DNA from: Heterobilharzia americana
Taxonomy: Eukaryota > Platyhelminthes > Trematoda > Strigeidida > Schistosomatidae
DNA: 64,000 nucleotides
Assembly (NCBI GenBank): GCA_944470555.2
Contig: OX104128.1
Location: 46,173,920 to 46,237,919, forward strand
Direction: 5' to 3'
In this document: positions 22,856-36,010 of the stretch, in pieces
Layout: the number at the start of each line of letters is the position of its first letter
How positions within the stretch are numbered: position 1 is the stretch's first letter
The notes under the pieces: model-generated
The model's input: the letters and a program-made list of their open reading frames with translations, nothing else
Database searches by the model: none
Told to the model about the DNA's origin: nothing
Position numbers and translations under genes: made by a program

Positions 22856-25015
22856 TTAGATGGCTACCGGCACTTCTTATGACAACTCCACCGTTTTTCC
22901 ATGAGCCACATTACATCGCAATTTGATGAGAACTTAGTCGGATAATCACTACTGAGATCTTCGTAGGTGATCCACAATCCTTTTCACACTATCAAATATA
23001 GAGGACAGCATTTAAACCAACTTTTATTCAGGCCCCAAAATATTAATATTGGTCATTGAACAATCGGGCAAATGGCTGGTAGTAAAAGTTACAAGTCGAC
23101 GGTTGTGCTTGAAGCTTCAGAACAATATCTCAAAGCTTTTGTTCGTGAGCGCAAACAAGCTTAATAAAATGAAATCTCCCGCCTTCCAAAACGTGTCATC
23201 CGAAAAATATTCGTTAGCAGACTTCGACATTCTCCGCAGGACAGAGAAATCGACTTTCCAGGAAATGCAATGTCCTTCGGCAATCTCTATGCCACTCAGC
23301 CGAGCGCAGTGATAAAATGGGTTAGTATTTCCTCATCACTCAGGCTCTTGGATAAACGTCACGCGTTATGGCCCTCGTAGGGGTGCTAGATGTGTTACTT
23401 CTATGTAACGCTCACCCAACCCTACTTGACTCAATGTACTTTAGTACCTTCTTTGTCAGTACCTTACCCAACGTGTAAGTTCTAATAACAAAACACGAAT
23501 CCAAAGGACCGGTGTTCAGGAACATATTCAGAGGAGCAACACATTTACACTGAGTAAATGTGATAGTAATTACAAGGAGAAAAGTTTATCCGGCTTACCT
23601 GGCCGATATGACTGAACTAAGGACCCGGAGGATACATGTGTTAACAAGAACAAAGGGAGAGCAAAATGGCGTGAAAACCTGCTTGGATACATGCTCGTTA
23701 AAACACCTAAAGTATTCAGAGGCGAGCTAAAAGTCTATTTAGTTATTATTTAATTAACTCAATTCATTTAATCTATTTATTTTAGCCCTAGTTGCATTTT
23801 GGTGTCTGGTGGATGCACTGCATACCTAAGGTACTCTTTGATTAATCGAGAGAAACCGTCAATGGGCGACCTCACAATGTTATTGAAATCCACTGCAATG
23901 ACACCAAAACCTAATTAATAACTGTATTGCATCTAGTAATAATGGGGTTATAAGAAACTGATCTGTCCCACCGAACAGTCAGTATCCAAGAATTCGTGAT
24001 CAGCAGAATGCTCTGCATCAACGGAACTAAAATATATAAAAATGAAAAATGCTGAAAATTTGCGTAATGCAGCAACTGGAATGGTCATTCACTATATAAA
24101 CTCTGACGACGTTTATTTTAGCAAAAACGAGGCATGTCGTAGATAACTAGAGAAACCGTGGATATGGGGTAATGGATATCACTCAGGGGTTGTCTGTTTG
24201 TTTAGAGCTCAGTGATGACCACGTGAGTGGACATCAGGGGAAACATTATCGAAACTGTGCTACTAGAGGGGTGGATGACGCCAGGCTGAAGCAACTGTCG
24301 AGCTATGCTTTTGAAACGCCAAGTCTGTGTGACTTGAAGAGTCTGGGACATACATTACTGGCTTACCGTTTGTTTATAAGGATTGTTAGAATTGCCATTT
24401 TAGGTCATTTTGGTTGTGCTCGGGTTGCACTGGGCCAGGAAGAAGATATGGTAACTTGGTATATAAAAGACTGGCCGCACATTTCATAGATATCGAGCCA
24501 GATGATGTGTTAACAATGCAGGCTGCATTATTTGAATCGACCAATATGAAGCTTATTGTGTCCCTGAAAGTGCGTAATGTCATAAAAATCTGTCCCAATA
24601 ATGGGTAATGGTACACCTACTGGTACAAAAGACCAAGTTTACCTGTAGGTACTACTGTGAGACTTACTAGCCGCCTGAAAAGATGTAGCCAGAATGGATT
24701 CTCACTTCAGCTACTGCGTCTACAAGGGTTGTGGTGCCAGTATTTCTGTTTTACCTAATCAGATGATAATTGGATTTCTAAGTGCAACGTCAGTGTTGCG
24801 CTCGTCCGTTCCCTCAAAAGGCATTGTTTGTGTTTCTAAAAATGCATGTTAGGAAAAATGGCACTCACGCCCACCAAATATTTTATAGTACCAGCTGATT
24901 TCTACTGTTTTCTTCGGTGTGCTAGGTAGGTGTTTATGACTTATTTTGATGCGAAAATCTGTAGCTTGATCTGTGGTTTGTTGTTAGCAGTGCTGTTTGT
25001 CAAACCAAGAAGTCT
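22856..25015. other. No gene recognised
   Basis: Frames at 23,049-23,312 (+), 24,172-24,489 (+) and 24,386-24,616 (-) have no identifiable domain. The neighbourhood of the gag relic at 25.1 kb makes leftover LTR-retrotransposon sequence plausible, but I could not see protease, RT or integrase motifs. Confidence 0.3.
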
Positions 25016-25095
25016 ACTTTCTCATACGTTACCTGTATTCCGATGTGTGGACAACATTCCTGTGTAGTGAAAGCAATGGTGCATGGCACAGATCA

Positions 25096-25325
25096 TTATT
25101 GCATGTGATCAGACGTTGCTGCCAGGTTACAGATGCCAGTATTGTCGTCATTAAATGCGAGGACATGTTGGATGTTTTCTGGCAAACATACGGTACAAAA
25201 CCTTTCACTTATTTCTGGATCTGCAATTAGTCGCTTAATATGTCTCAGCAGTTGCCAAGGTCTTATGCCATCTAGTTCCACTTTCCTTGAAAAGTGTTGT
25301 ATGGCTGGGCTGCCAAAGAACAAGT
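25096..25325 (-). pseudogene. Gypsy-type LTR retrotransposon gag fragment
   Basis: The minus frame reads FSRKVELDGIRPWQLLRHIK then RLIADPEISERF, CLPENIQHVLAFNDDN. This resembles the end of the capsid in metazoan Gypsy/Ty3 gag proteins: an ELGDRxPSQLLRxM-like turn, then a stretch ending LPxxVQxxLA. Only about 75 residues are open, and stops appear on both sides. It is a relic. The identification rests on a short pattern. Confidence 0.5.
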
Positions 25326-25329
25326 TACA

Positions 25330-26925
25330 TTGAGTAACTGACTACCTATGTTTGTTGTATAGAGATTCTATGCTTTGTTTTGCAGTCTGTTGGCTCACTT
25401 GGTCCACAATAATACCAGCAGGATGGCACAAAGAGGACCGAAACATACATTCCGCAAGGTAATTCTGTTTGGAGCTAAGTAGTTTTTAACATGGTGAAAC
25501 CTAATTTAGTCTTTAGTGATGAAGAAAGGAATAGTAATAGAGAGGGCGCTGGTTCTAAAGGGGGTATTACCATTAATCATAATATAAACAAATTATCAAC
25601 GTACACCCAAAATATCTCGATAATCAAAAGCAACGGCTTTTTGAACGCTTCTCTGCGTATACCACAGTTTTTAACCGAATATTCGGGTTTTTATCGGAGA
25701 TCAAAACAGGTAAGGTCAAGGATTACTGCCTGGCATACTAGTGGTCGTGAAAATACAAAGTAAGTATGTACAAGATGTTATTGATAGTAAAATGTCTACC
25801 GAAAGAAACATTAGAAATGATTGAAATGAGATTTTGTAAAAAAATGAGAGCAATATATCTAATATATCAGTCAAGTAGATTTTATAGCTCATGGACATTT
25901 TGAGAGAAATGCCCAATACTTGGTTTCTCGGGTATGCTGTCTGCTACTCATGTGAGCCTTGTGTTCGCGACGGCAACAGTTCCAGGTCCGAACGTGAACA
26001 CATAGATGTAGGCAGATATCGCCTTAAATGCCGATGAAAATATGACAACAACAGGCAAAGAGGAAAACGCTTGCTACAGGATCCAAAAAGTTATAATTGT
26101 TTGTTTTTGCATATATCCAATATATATGAACAAAATTAGTGTCGACATTAATGTAGTATTGGTAAATGGGATGTATGCCAAAGTATTGAAATAAGATTAC
26201 ATAGGGTAGACAACTACCAGCATTGCAACGGTCTCCTTTTATAATTGGCAAGGTTTTGATACTAAATAGGATGAAAGTGGATTAGTCGCTTTGAGTGGTT
26301 ATTCCTTTTTTTGGGGGGAGGGAACAATCTCGACTACCAATGTAACTTATTATTCAATGAGAGGGTTGCAACGATTTTAAGATTTGTAGCCTCAAGATAT
26401 CATATTTTTAAATACATTCAATTAAGTCGACGATGTACAACTATAACTATTTTCCCGATTATTCTAATTTTTACCTGTCCTGTTTGAGCAAAGTTAATTT
26501 CCCGAATAACACCTGACATCAGCGTGAATATATAGAGGTATATGAACTTACTTTGACCTGAATGGATTAAGTCCCACAGCCATCCTAAGCAACAGACATC
26601 AGCAACATATATCACAACAACTAGATAATCAAGTTAAACGCATGGAATTTGACAAGCAGTTACTCCCGAGAGGTTATCAGTATCTGACAGCCAAAAGCAA
26701 GACTGATTTCAAGGCATGTGCAGTCTTGGTGCACATGATGTTAGCATTATTATTTCAGTAATTATGAAAGGGGTTGACGAAGAATTCTTGCTCGTCGATT
26801 AAACAGTGGATGGTTCAGTTTCTGCTTTTGGCTTTACTCAACGATAACGGAATGATTGTGAGAATTCAGTACGGTAATTAAAACTAATATATGTATAAAG
26901 TAGAAGTATAGACATGAAATAATGA
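25330..26925. other. AT-rich stretch, no gene recognised
   Basis: The open frames at 25,491-25,763 (+), 26,024-26,251 (-) and 26,418-26,615 (-) are compositionally AT-driven and motif-free. Confidence 0.3.
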
Positions 26926-26929
26926 TTTA

Positions 26930-27420
26930 AAGCCAGACAGAGTGACAGACAAAATCAGTATAGAACATTGTACGGAAGTGCATCGGATCAGGTTGCTACT
27001 TCGCAGTGGCATGCTAAGAACAAGTAGATAGGAAGAAACTAATGCAAAAGTGGACAAAAGCGTATGAAAAAACGAACATTTTGATGATAAAGGTCAGTGA
27101 GGATACTGAAGCTTAAGAAGATGTGAAGAAGTGTTTACATCTACACCATTCCGACCGATTTTTCGGGATTTCACCAATGAGTCACTAACTGCTGATTTGT
27201 CTCACGGTCTCCAACCAGGCAGTTTACACCTCCATACAGTACTCAGATCAGTAGCTGAACACCTCATCAACTGGTGCCGCAACTTTGTCTGAGTGCTTTG
27301 ACCATCATTCCAAACTAATCCAGACTGCCAAAGCACTCTGACGTAAACAGTGGCTCGGCATGCGGAGTATGTGTCTAAGTTATCTTAGCCCGGGAAAGTT
27401 CATGACTTCATCAACTGATT
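26930..27420 (+). repeat. Dispersed repeat family F, copy 1
   Basis: Aligns by eye, same orientation, with 49,725-50,075. Matching blocks: GACAGACAAAATCAGTATAG with GGCAGACAAAGTCAATGCAG; GATGATAAAGGTCAGTGAGG with GAAGATAAAAGTTAGTGAAA; GACCGATTTTTCGGGATTTC with GACCAATTTTCAGCCATGTC; CATCAACTGGTGCCGCAACT with TATCGACTGGTGCCACGTCT. Divergence is high and there is no shared reading frame. The family is unknown to me. Confidence 0.6.
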
Positions 27421-27949
27421 TGCACAGTACCCTTAGCCCAAGCTTTGTGCTGCCCACATGGTGACTATGCACTTGGTGAGTCGTTGGCTCAACTCTTCAT
27501 CTTTTTCCTTCCAGATGCTTGTAGTCACCACTAAACTCACGCTCTTTCATACACCTCCCTACAACAACTTACCTACCTACAGACTCGACGAAAACCCATC
27601 AACAACTCTGCCATGCAACGCAGACAAGAGCCTGTAGTCTCTTCATTTCTTCTAGTTTCGTTTGCCATTTTAAAAAGTTACGTAACAAGGCAGAATAGAC
27701 TGCAGCAATATATACCCCCACTGTTAGATATTCAGATATCTAGTCAGCAGCAGAGATGACGCACGTTGATAAGTTTCAAATAGGCGTTCTTTATCATAAA
27801 AAATCATTTCATTCTTGATGATGCAACTCCTTAAGAAAGGGAAGAGTTCGACGCATTCTATATCAGTACACCTATAATGGAGTTGAGAAGCAAAAGTGAG
27901 CGCCTGAGGTTATTATTTATTTACCGATTTGTCCTTTGGGTTCCTTGTG

Positions 27950-29350
27950 GAACATAGGGATTCATTAGCACGCCGTATTTTGCTCTGTTCTCTCCAGTCT
28001 TTTCAACCTGGCTCCACGACTCCCCATAAGCCTTCGTTTCTTCCTTGCACGGTCTCCTCCATGTCACTCTCGGACGCCCAACTCGTTGTTTCGCCTTAGG
28101 GTTACACTCGACGGCATGGTGCGTGATGTCCCCACTCGGTCGTCTCAGTGTATGCCCAATCCACCTCTACTTTCTTCTGCATATATGTTGGGCGATATGT
28201 TCTTTATTGGTTCGTTGCCACAGTGAGTCCTTTGTTGTTTATTCTTATTATACTGGTCATCTGATATTCAGTATAGAGAGTGGGCGGCCCCTGTTGATTG
28301 TCTGTAGTTTGTTGGAAATGCTTTCGTAACGTGCCAAGTTTCCGAACCGTATAGAAACGCTGACTTGACTGATATTAGTGTTGAAAATCCGCATCTTGTA
28401 CTTACTTCATGCTGAGTGCAGTAGATCTCCACACTGGTTTCAGATTAATGAAGGCCTGTCTTGCTATTCCGATCCTGCCTTTGACATCCCCTTCTGCGTC
28501 GCCGCCTGTAGTATAAACATTGTTGCCTAGGTAGTTAGGTGAAAGAGATAACTGCTTTTAGGTTTCTCCCGTTCATGGTGATTAGTGCTTGTTATTGTTG
28601 GTTGGGTATTTTCATCACCTCTGTCTTCTCTACGTTCACTTGACACGTAGCGTCATATGGCATACAGCCATTGAATGAGGTTGACAAAGGTTTGTGGCAC
28701 TAAAGCCGTAGTATTAAAGCAGCTGACTGCCAAATTACTTCTTGGCTAACGCCGTCGAAGTCCCTTTCAGAATCGATGGAGTTGAGGTAGAGCTTTGACT
28801 GCCATTCTATATTCTGTTCAGTGATTATGCCTAGCGATGCAATTTGATCCTCACATGATTTGTTTTTCCTGAAGCCACCCATTCACCATATTCCGGTTGT
28901 AATCCTGTTGAGTCCATCACATCTTTTAGTCTCTTCAGGATGATGAGGACTATAATTTTGATTTAGGAACATGATTCCTCGCCAGTTATTGCAATGACTT
29001 AGGTGGCCCGTTTTCGGAAGATTAACAAGGAAGCCCTGCATCCAGTCGGCAGGTACCTTTCCTACTTTCCTTCCAAACCTTGTGCAATAGTGGTGAGAGC
29101 ATCTCTGCTGTTGTATCTGTATGTTTCCAGTGCCTCTAGCAGAATTCTATCTGGTCTTGTTGCTTTCTTGGATTTGAGCAACTTTGTGGCGTTCAGAACT
29201 TTGTTTCTTCTTCTATTTGAGGGTCTTTGTCCACTGATAGTTCTGTGGTTGCTGGTGATATTACTAGGCGAGCTGCAGGTAGTGGTCAATTAAAGTTTTT
29301 TGAAGTTGTAGCGTCACACACTTCCCCATTATTTCTTCTGTTTCTCCTAT
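27950..29350 (-). pseudogene. RTE-like LINE reverse transcriptase and C-terminal domain, internally deleted
   Basis: 28,882-28,700 reads GGFRKNKSCEDQIASL then IITEQNIEWQSKLYLN and a damaged motif A (SERDFDGVSQEVIW in place of an EKAFDxVxRxxLW form). 29,289-29,062 covers the linker before it. The post-RT domain lies between about 28,620 and 27,950. The join near 28,645 skips the part that holds the catalytic Asp pair in the 46-kb relative. The element is dead. Confidence 0.72.
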
Positions 29351-30091
29351 TTAGTAACTTAGTTTCCTTCACTATCCCTCATTGGTTTTATTTATGTTGA
29401 TCTCTTCCCTCTCAGAAGGTGATCTGGTTATTTGATATGTTTTCAGGTCTGCTCTGTCTCTCTTACCAGCAGCCTGTTCTCCTTCACTTGACAGTGTGTC
29501 ATAGAAGTGTCTTTTGTCGTTGCGCACACTCTTCACTTCTTCTTGTCCACTGTTTTATAGGGTGTACTCAGTTCCTCTTTTCTTTGTTCATCCCTGCGCT
29601 GCACTGGTTTACATTCTGTTTCACCATCTTCCTCCCTCTCTTCTGTTAGCCTCCATGTGTCCGTATAGGTCCATTCCCTGTCCTGCTTCTTCTTCCTTCC
29701 CAACACGGTGATGTAGGTTTCCTTTCACACGCTTGGAGTGTTCTTCCATGCAGGTTTCCTAAAGGTCTTTACTCAATGTCTCCCATTTTTTCCTGATATC
29801 TGACGTGAAGATGCCCCTTGTAGTTTTGTCTTTGAGTTTTTGTTCTGGGTGTTCAACTTGGACTGTGGTCTATCACCAACTTCTTCGGACTGAAAACTTT
29901 CAATTTGATCTGGAAGGTAGGTTCCTTGCACTAGACAGTGGGTGGTCCAAACCTACATCTGATCTGTGTCTGGTAGGCTGCATCCCCTTTCTTCAGATTG
30001 AAATGAAGCCGATCTGATTTTTAGTGTGTTCTGGTGACATCCATGTTGCTTTGTGAATATCCCTGTGTTTGTGCATACTACCTGCAATCAC

Positions 30092-30699
30092 CTAATCGTT
30101 AAATGCGCAACAGTCTGCAAACAGTTCTCTAATCTCATTCATCATTTCACCGAGTGCCCCTCGACCCTCTCTTCCTGTGTTGTCCGCTCCTGTTTTGGCA
30201 TTCATATCACCCACTAGAATTTTCATGTCACCAACTGGAGTCCTGTCCTGTACTGATTGCAGTTGTCTGTAGAATTCCTCCTTATTCTCTTGATCTGCAT
30301 TATTTGTAGGTGCGTAGAGTTGTATGGTTAAAACTTTCTTTCCTTTTGATTTGAATCTTGCTGTCATGATCCTGCAGGAGGAGATTGGTTCCCACTGTAT
30401 GAGAGCCTTCGATGCTCTCGGGTACATTATGATACATACTCCTTCAGTGTGCTCGTGGTTGTCGCCCAGGTGACAATATCGCAGTAGATTATTGACTCTC
30501 CGGTTGACGGATGGAACAGTCTACTTCCATTCCATCTGCTGTCGCAGATTCCTAGCACTTCTATGCCATATCTTTTCATCCTTCTTGCAATCTGAGCAGT
30601 CTTGCCAGCTTCAAACATTGTATAGACATTCCATGTCCTCATGCTTACGTTTGCTTTCATCGAGGAAGGAGAAGATACATCAGCCAAATGGCTTCCCAA
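30092..30699 (-). pseudogene. RTE-like LINE endonuclease domain
   Basis: Two adjoining frames (30,699-30,427 and 30,427-30,092) give the AP-endonuclease domain: MRTWNVYTMFEAGKTAQIAR, YGIEVLGICDSRWNGS (the metal-binding E is replaced by D in ICDSRW), then VLTIQLYAPTNNAD and ILVGDMNAKTG (GDxN box). A frameshift at about 30,427 joins them. This enzyme makes the target-site nick. The frame shift and later breaks inactivate it. Confidence 0.78.
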
Positions 30700-30880
30700 G
30701 TGGTTTCACCAACCGGCGTCATTCCGTCTCCCCGATTCCAGCGAAGAATAAGCTTATTTTTTTGTGCTTTGAAGTTTCTTTAGCAACTGAATTAGTTTTA
30801 CGGGTAGCCCTTCGTCCAACCTTCCCTCTTTATCCGGGCTTAGGACCGGCTAGTAAACTAAAAGAGGTTGTTAAATAACT

Positions 30881-33800
30881 AATTCGACATGTGTCATAAG
30901 AAATTTGAAGGAAAAATGTTTTACTGTATAACGTCGAATTGCGACATTTAATTAAGTCTATTGATATGTTTACGATGAAATAAAACTTAGTCCTCACGTT
31001 AGTTCATACCGATTACGAGGAATATAGTTTCGTCTGTGAGGTAATATGCCGAGAGAAAAACTCAGTTTCCACTAATACACTGTTGTTTTTAATTCGGGCA
31101 TTTTTCATCCAACCATCCCTTGGGATTGGCAATTATGAGTGAGAGACAGATGCTTCTTCATCCAAAGTTTAAACACTATTCAGTCGTATTGTTGATAATC
31201 CCAGTGGAAATGTGGCTATTTGGCTTAAGAACATGACTTTTAAACAGCAGTTTCTAAGTTTGAATCCCATTCTGTTTGTTTTGACTTAGGAGACCGCGTA
31301 ACATCGTGAACCGTGACACTACGAATGCGGTTCATAACTGATTACATGAACATTTACCCAGCTGGGTCACATCATTGGTAATTAGTTAACTAGTGACCAG
31401 CTGATAAGTATATAATAAGTCACGACAGGCAAAAACGTTTTCTAATTTTTTGAATGAAATAGTAAGATAGAAATTAAAGCAATAAGACCTTTCGAAATGT
31501 TAACCAGGCGAGGTTCTTTCGAAATGTAGTGCACAGTAATTAAACCATACTCTGCATACAACAAAAGGAGATTGTTTTGTATTCTGACAGTTATAACTCT
31601 TAATTGTGTAGTACTGCAACGGCCTTTTAGTGTTCCAAAACATTTCAACCATAGTTTTTGAGTAGTACGGTGTTATGATTTAGTAGCGTCACACACTTCC
31701 CCAAAATCAATAGCCTAGGGTTCGACGACATTCAACATTGATGATGACCTTGATAATTTAACTGGACTCGCTAAGCTGAAGGCACCTGGTCAAGCATCCT
31801 CGCATTCTGGCATGCTGTCGTGTTACGTTGCGTCGCTCGTAATCGACTCCCTAGCCAGTCAGTTGGAACGCATCGGTATCTTGGCAAGACCTCGAAAATA
31901 TAGCATTCCACCCGGTTACGCTGTTGTGTTCCTTCTTGGTCTCGTATTCGTGGGTATATAACAAGTCCGAATAATTAGTGATTGGTCTTTGTGTCTGTCA
32001 AGTTCGCACCAGGACAAATCCTAAAAGTTCACTGTTGAATGTGCAACACGAGGATAAGTTTTACTCGCTAATAAGAACAAACTGATCTCCAGTACTACAA
32101 AGTTTAATGGTAGCGTCATGACGCGGTCCCCTTGGTTATGATGCATGCAGACAATCACAAATTTGACTAGGAGAAATTAAAAATCCTCCAAAGGGCAGAT
32201 TCAAAAGCTACAGGGGAATTCCTGGCATTCAAACAAAGAGCCAATCAACAGACATGTGGATACAAACGTAATCTATAGGCTACCTGGAAAAAAAGAAAAC
32301 AGTCATCCACCAACCAAGGGCAAATCGACCGAAGAAATTAATACTGTATGACAGCAACAAATAGAACAAGTTCACTCCAATAAAGATTATGTACTGTGTG
32401 ACTGAACGAAGTTTAAGGTCAAGATGTGGTAAAAAACCTCTTCCCCTGCTTACAAGTGGACAACACCTAAGGTCAATAAACATACTATCTAAACGTTCGT
32501 GTAAGGAATTGAATAAAAGTCACTTCATTATGAAGTTAGTGCTGAAGACGTCACTTAGCCTGGTGATAAAACGTTCACGACAAAATATCAAATCTCAGAG
32601 AACACCATTAAATCAATGCATTATTATTGTACTGTGAGGTTTTTTACACAACTCCCTACGTGAGATCTTTATAATGTTACATTACAGGTAGAAATCAGAT
32701 GCGTCAATTCAACCTACAACCAGGTATATTTCGTTATCTTAATGTAGGCGTACATGAAGTAATATCGTCATCTTGAAGTTATTTACCCAACAGATTAAGA
32801 ATAAGATGTTAAAAATCAAAACTGAACTCCAGCCCCATCAGAATGAATGCGGGAGAGATGGTATAGAAATCGGAGTTAAGGTATAAGAATATGACTTCGC
32901 ATTTTCATGAACACTCCTGCTATAGGCAAACCTATCAAGTTTATCAGAATTCCTTCGCACGTAAAAAAAAACAGCAGTTCACTGTACTATCGATTATCTT
33001 CTACGAGGAAATACAACTTCTGAGTGCACGAATGAAAAATGAGTTTTTGAAACTTTTTTTTAAGTCTATAGGCTGAAGGTCGAAATAGAATGAGTCAAAA
33101 TATTCCTTACTAACAATTTCACATTATTTTTACCTTGTAAACATTAAGTGTGAAGTTTGGTTGTAGGCTTTTGTCAACAGTTTTGGGAAAACACCGTGAC
33201 TACTGAATTCTTAGGTATCGAAGATAAGTACGTAGAAAAGCAAGTGGGAAGACAGTAGAAATTGGTAACACTACTACAACACAAACTGGGCATAACATGA
33301 GCCCCAAGAGATGTGCAATACCAATAACAAAACAGTATCATGAAGACAAAGAAAGCGGAAGAGAAAATGAGAACAGAATAGGAAGTGGGTTCTTAAAGAA
33401 GTTTAAGGAAAATATCCGAAGGAACATTTACTGCTTTCATTTTACTTTTCAGTAACAGAAGAAATAAGGTAACTTCAGCATGATCACAACTGGTTTCGAC
33501 TGTCAAATGATTCTGCTATCGTCTCAAGGCACTGAGTTTCATGATCTCTTGGACTTCATCAAAGAAGTCTTTGTTGTGATGCCTCAGTTTTGTATAAAAC
33601 ATTGTTATTGATCTGAACATTTTAACGTGTCATTCCCAGATCGTTTTTGCGGTATGACTAACAGTCTATTTTCTGCCTCCATTGTAATGTAATTCGCTGA
33701 TTGGTTAACTTTTACTCTTACTATGCGAATTTCTCCAACTGCGGACAAGGTCAGTTTTCATGTGTATACTTATTCTAATGTTTTGGATTGATTCATTGTT

Positions 33801-34145
33801 ATCATATTATATTCTCGAAGTAATACATTCTCCCATCTGCCAGCTTCGGTCTTCTCTCTATTCGTCCCGGGGTTGCAGCCAGTGTCTCTTGCGTACCAAG
33901 TTAGCTGTCAGCTAAGCGCGCGTATTATATTCGTTTCGGAATATTTACATATACCATTAGCGCCTCGAACTCATAACAATCTTGAAGCACCAACAGATGT
34001 TAATCCAATGCAAATATGTTTTATCTCACGACACCACTTCATACACTGACCATCTTTCCACTTCTTTCAACTATTGAACGGTGTTGGGGCTGTTGGAAAG
34101 CCTAAGTAACATATCTGAGTCCCGAAGCCGGTGTCTCAAGGTGGC
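30881..34145. other. No gene recognised; one possible repeat at 31,680-32,060
   Basis: A GC-richer block at about 31,680-32,060 stands out from AT-rich surroundings. It shares a 21-base stretch (starting GTAGCGTCACACACTTCCCC) with 29,306-29,327 inside the RTE element. It could be an LTR or other repeat, but I cannot see its partner. Frames at 31,442-31,648 and 32,280-32,637 have no motif. Confidence 0.35.
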
Positions 34146-34149
34146 CATA

Positions 34150-35600
34150 CTCCATGAATAATGATATCCATCATTACACCTCACTTAAGAATTACTTACT
34201 GTTTCCTCGGGATGCGAGAAATTTTGCGGAGAAAAGGGTGATCGAAAACACAAAATCGTCTAACATACTCAGCTTGGAGAAGCCAAGATTTATAGAACCA
34301 GAGAAGAGAGTTACCCACACTAATGCGTCATCAACCCAAACGTTTACAGCAGGGTTAACACTATGGTGGTATAAGAGGTGACGAAGACTAGCGTAAGCCG
34401 CTCTGGCTTTAGGCGTACAACTGAGGGACTTATCAGTCACACCTTCACCGGTGCTTATGCGTCTATCCAGATAGACAAACTTTTCGAAAACTTGCAGGAG
34501 TTCACCGCCATAGGTGAGTGCAAGTACAAGCTCGTGCTAATCTTGTAGAATCCGTTTAATGGTGCAAAACATGTACCATACTTATGAACACTGATCGCTA
34601 ACTGAGTAACCTTTATGTTGTTGTACAGCAAACGATATTGTGCGCATGCTCAAGATATAATAGTCTTTCACCTGGTAACAGGTCTACACCATCAATAAGA
34701 ATTTCCCCCACGGATGTCTCCAGAATGTCAACGATGGGAGACTTCAACAGAAATAGCATGGTCGAGCAAGCTGCAACCCTGCTTTTGGTTTAGATCAAGT
34801 TTTTAGCCACCTAAAGAAGAAATAACCTCCCAGGAAGTGTCAGTCTTCCTTCAACTCTGATAGAACTCAACTTCTTTCAGAGTACAACTCTGAGTAGCGG
34901 ATCGAAAGCAGTGTTAATATCAAGAAATATAACGAATTTGGTCTGGAATAAATTTGACGGTGTTTAAGTATTAGGCGTGACAAATGCATCTAGGAGCTAA
35001 ATGCAACCCAGCTTACTCCTGGAGGATTAGTTCCCCATGTGTTTTGCAAGGCCTGTGAAGCACGATAGCACTTTAGACACTGCCGGTAATTAACAGATAG
35101 TCCGATGATTATCATTTAAATAACGTGGAGTTTTCCTAAGGATATGTACGACAATAACTTTATTCAAAAGTAGAGGAACATTCTCAATCTGCTATACCCT
35201 CACGGAAAATGTAAGCAGTTCCTTGACTAGTTTCACCTCCACCCTTGTAAAGAACCGGGTTCCTTATGAAGCTCTAGAACTTAGATTTTCATGGACCCCC
35301 GGTTCCTTAGGTGGACCTGTGTTAACTGAACTTGAGATTCAAGACATTAAGTTCGATGTCTCTGGAGTAGAAGATCAATTGGAATGTTTTTTAAAGTGCT
35401 CAACACAGTGCTTCAGGCATCTATGAAGGTTAGTGGTCGGCGTAACATCTACTTCACAGATCACCTCACTAACACCGAGATTCTTGACATTGGTGGCTCG
35501 GATGAGCTGAACTCGTTCACAAGTGACAAAATTTGAAAACTTTTGAAACTACCAGATTGTTTTAAGAAGGATGTGTTCAATGAGTTGTCTCATGTGAGGC
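34150..35600 (-). mobile_element. Non-LTR retrotransposon reverse transcriptase relic (RTE/related type)
   Basis: Translating the minus strand across frames gives, in order: ERVQLIRATNVKNLGVSEVI (35,525-35,465, the pre-RT linker), a decayed KxxRYxNxNHRTICLLPAVSKVL segment (about 35,150-35,080), VIFLDINTAFDPLLR (motif A, about 34,945-34,900), LEHAHNIV (motif C, about 34,650, with the catalytic Asp pair lost), GGELLQVFEKFVYLD (about 34,510-34,465) and KARAAYASLRHLLYHHS (34,420-34,370). The last part is the KARAAxAxLRHLW block of a schistosome LINE group. Stops and shifts throughout show this is old. Confidence 0.7.
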
Positions 35601-36010
35601 ATACAACTTACCAAAGCCGAAAATCAGTAATAGAAACTTAGACCATAAAAAACTACTCGCTTATTCAAGGCTGTTAATACAAATAATCTCACTAAAGTAC
35701 TTTTATACTTTGCTGATTAATGCAGACAGATATAAAACTTAGCTTGAGGGTTTCTTAATGAATCTCATCAATCAATGAAATCGTACTGAAATCACGTGTA
35801 TATTAGGCAACAACTGACTTTTAGATGAAGGATACATTTCGATTGATTACTTTAACAGTTAACACAAAGAATGTTACTCAGAATACGAGCAAGAACATTA
35901 AAACAAAGAGAACATATTCAAAATAAGTTAGTTTACATTGACATTGCTGGGTTCGTATCACATACAACCGTGTATTCACACTAAAGAAAATGAGTAAGAA
36001 AGACAGTCAC

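Larger units (their letters stand above)
27905..30880 (-). mobile_element. RTE-like LINE, nearly full length, inactive
   Basis: Minus strand, 5' to 3': a GC-richer 5' leader (30,880-30,700), endonuclease (30,699-30,092), linker, RT, and C-terminal domain ending near 27,950 with a TTA/TTTA-rich 3' end. A single-ORF, roughly 3-kb element with this domain order is typical of RTE-clade LINEs such as those known in schistosomes. The order is complete, but reading frames change repeatedly. Compared with the copy at 45.3-47.4 kb, about 290 bp are missing at 28,640-28,650, taking out the RT active-site region and neighbours. It lies outside PIGA. Confidence 0.82.
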
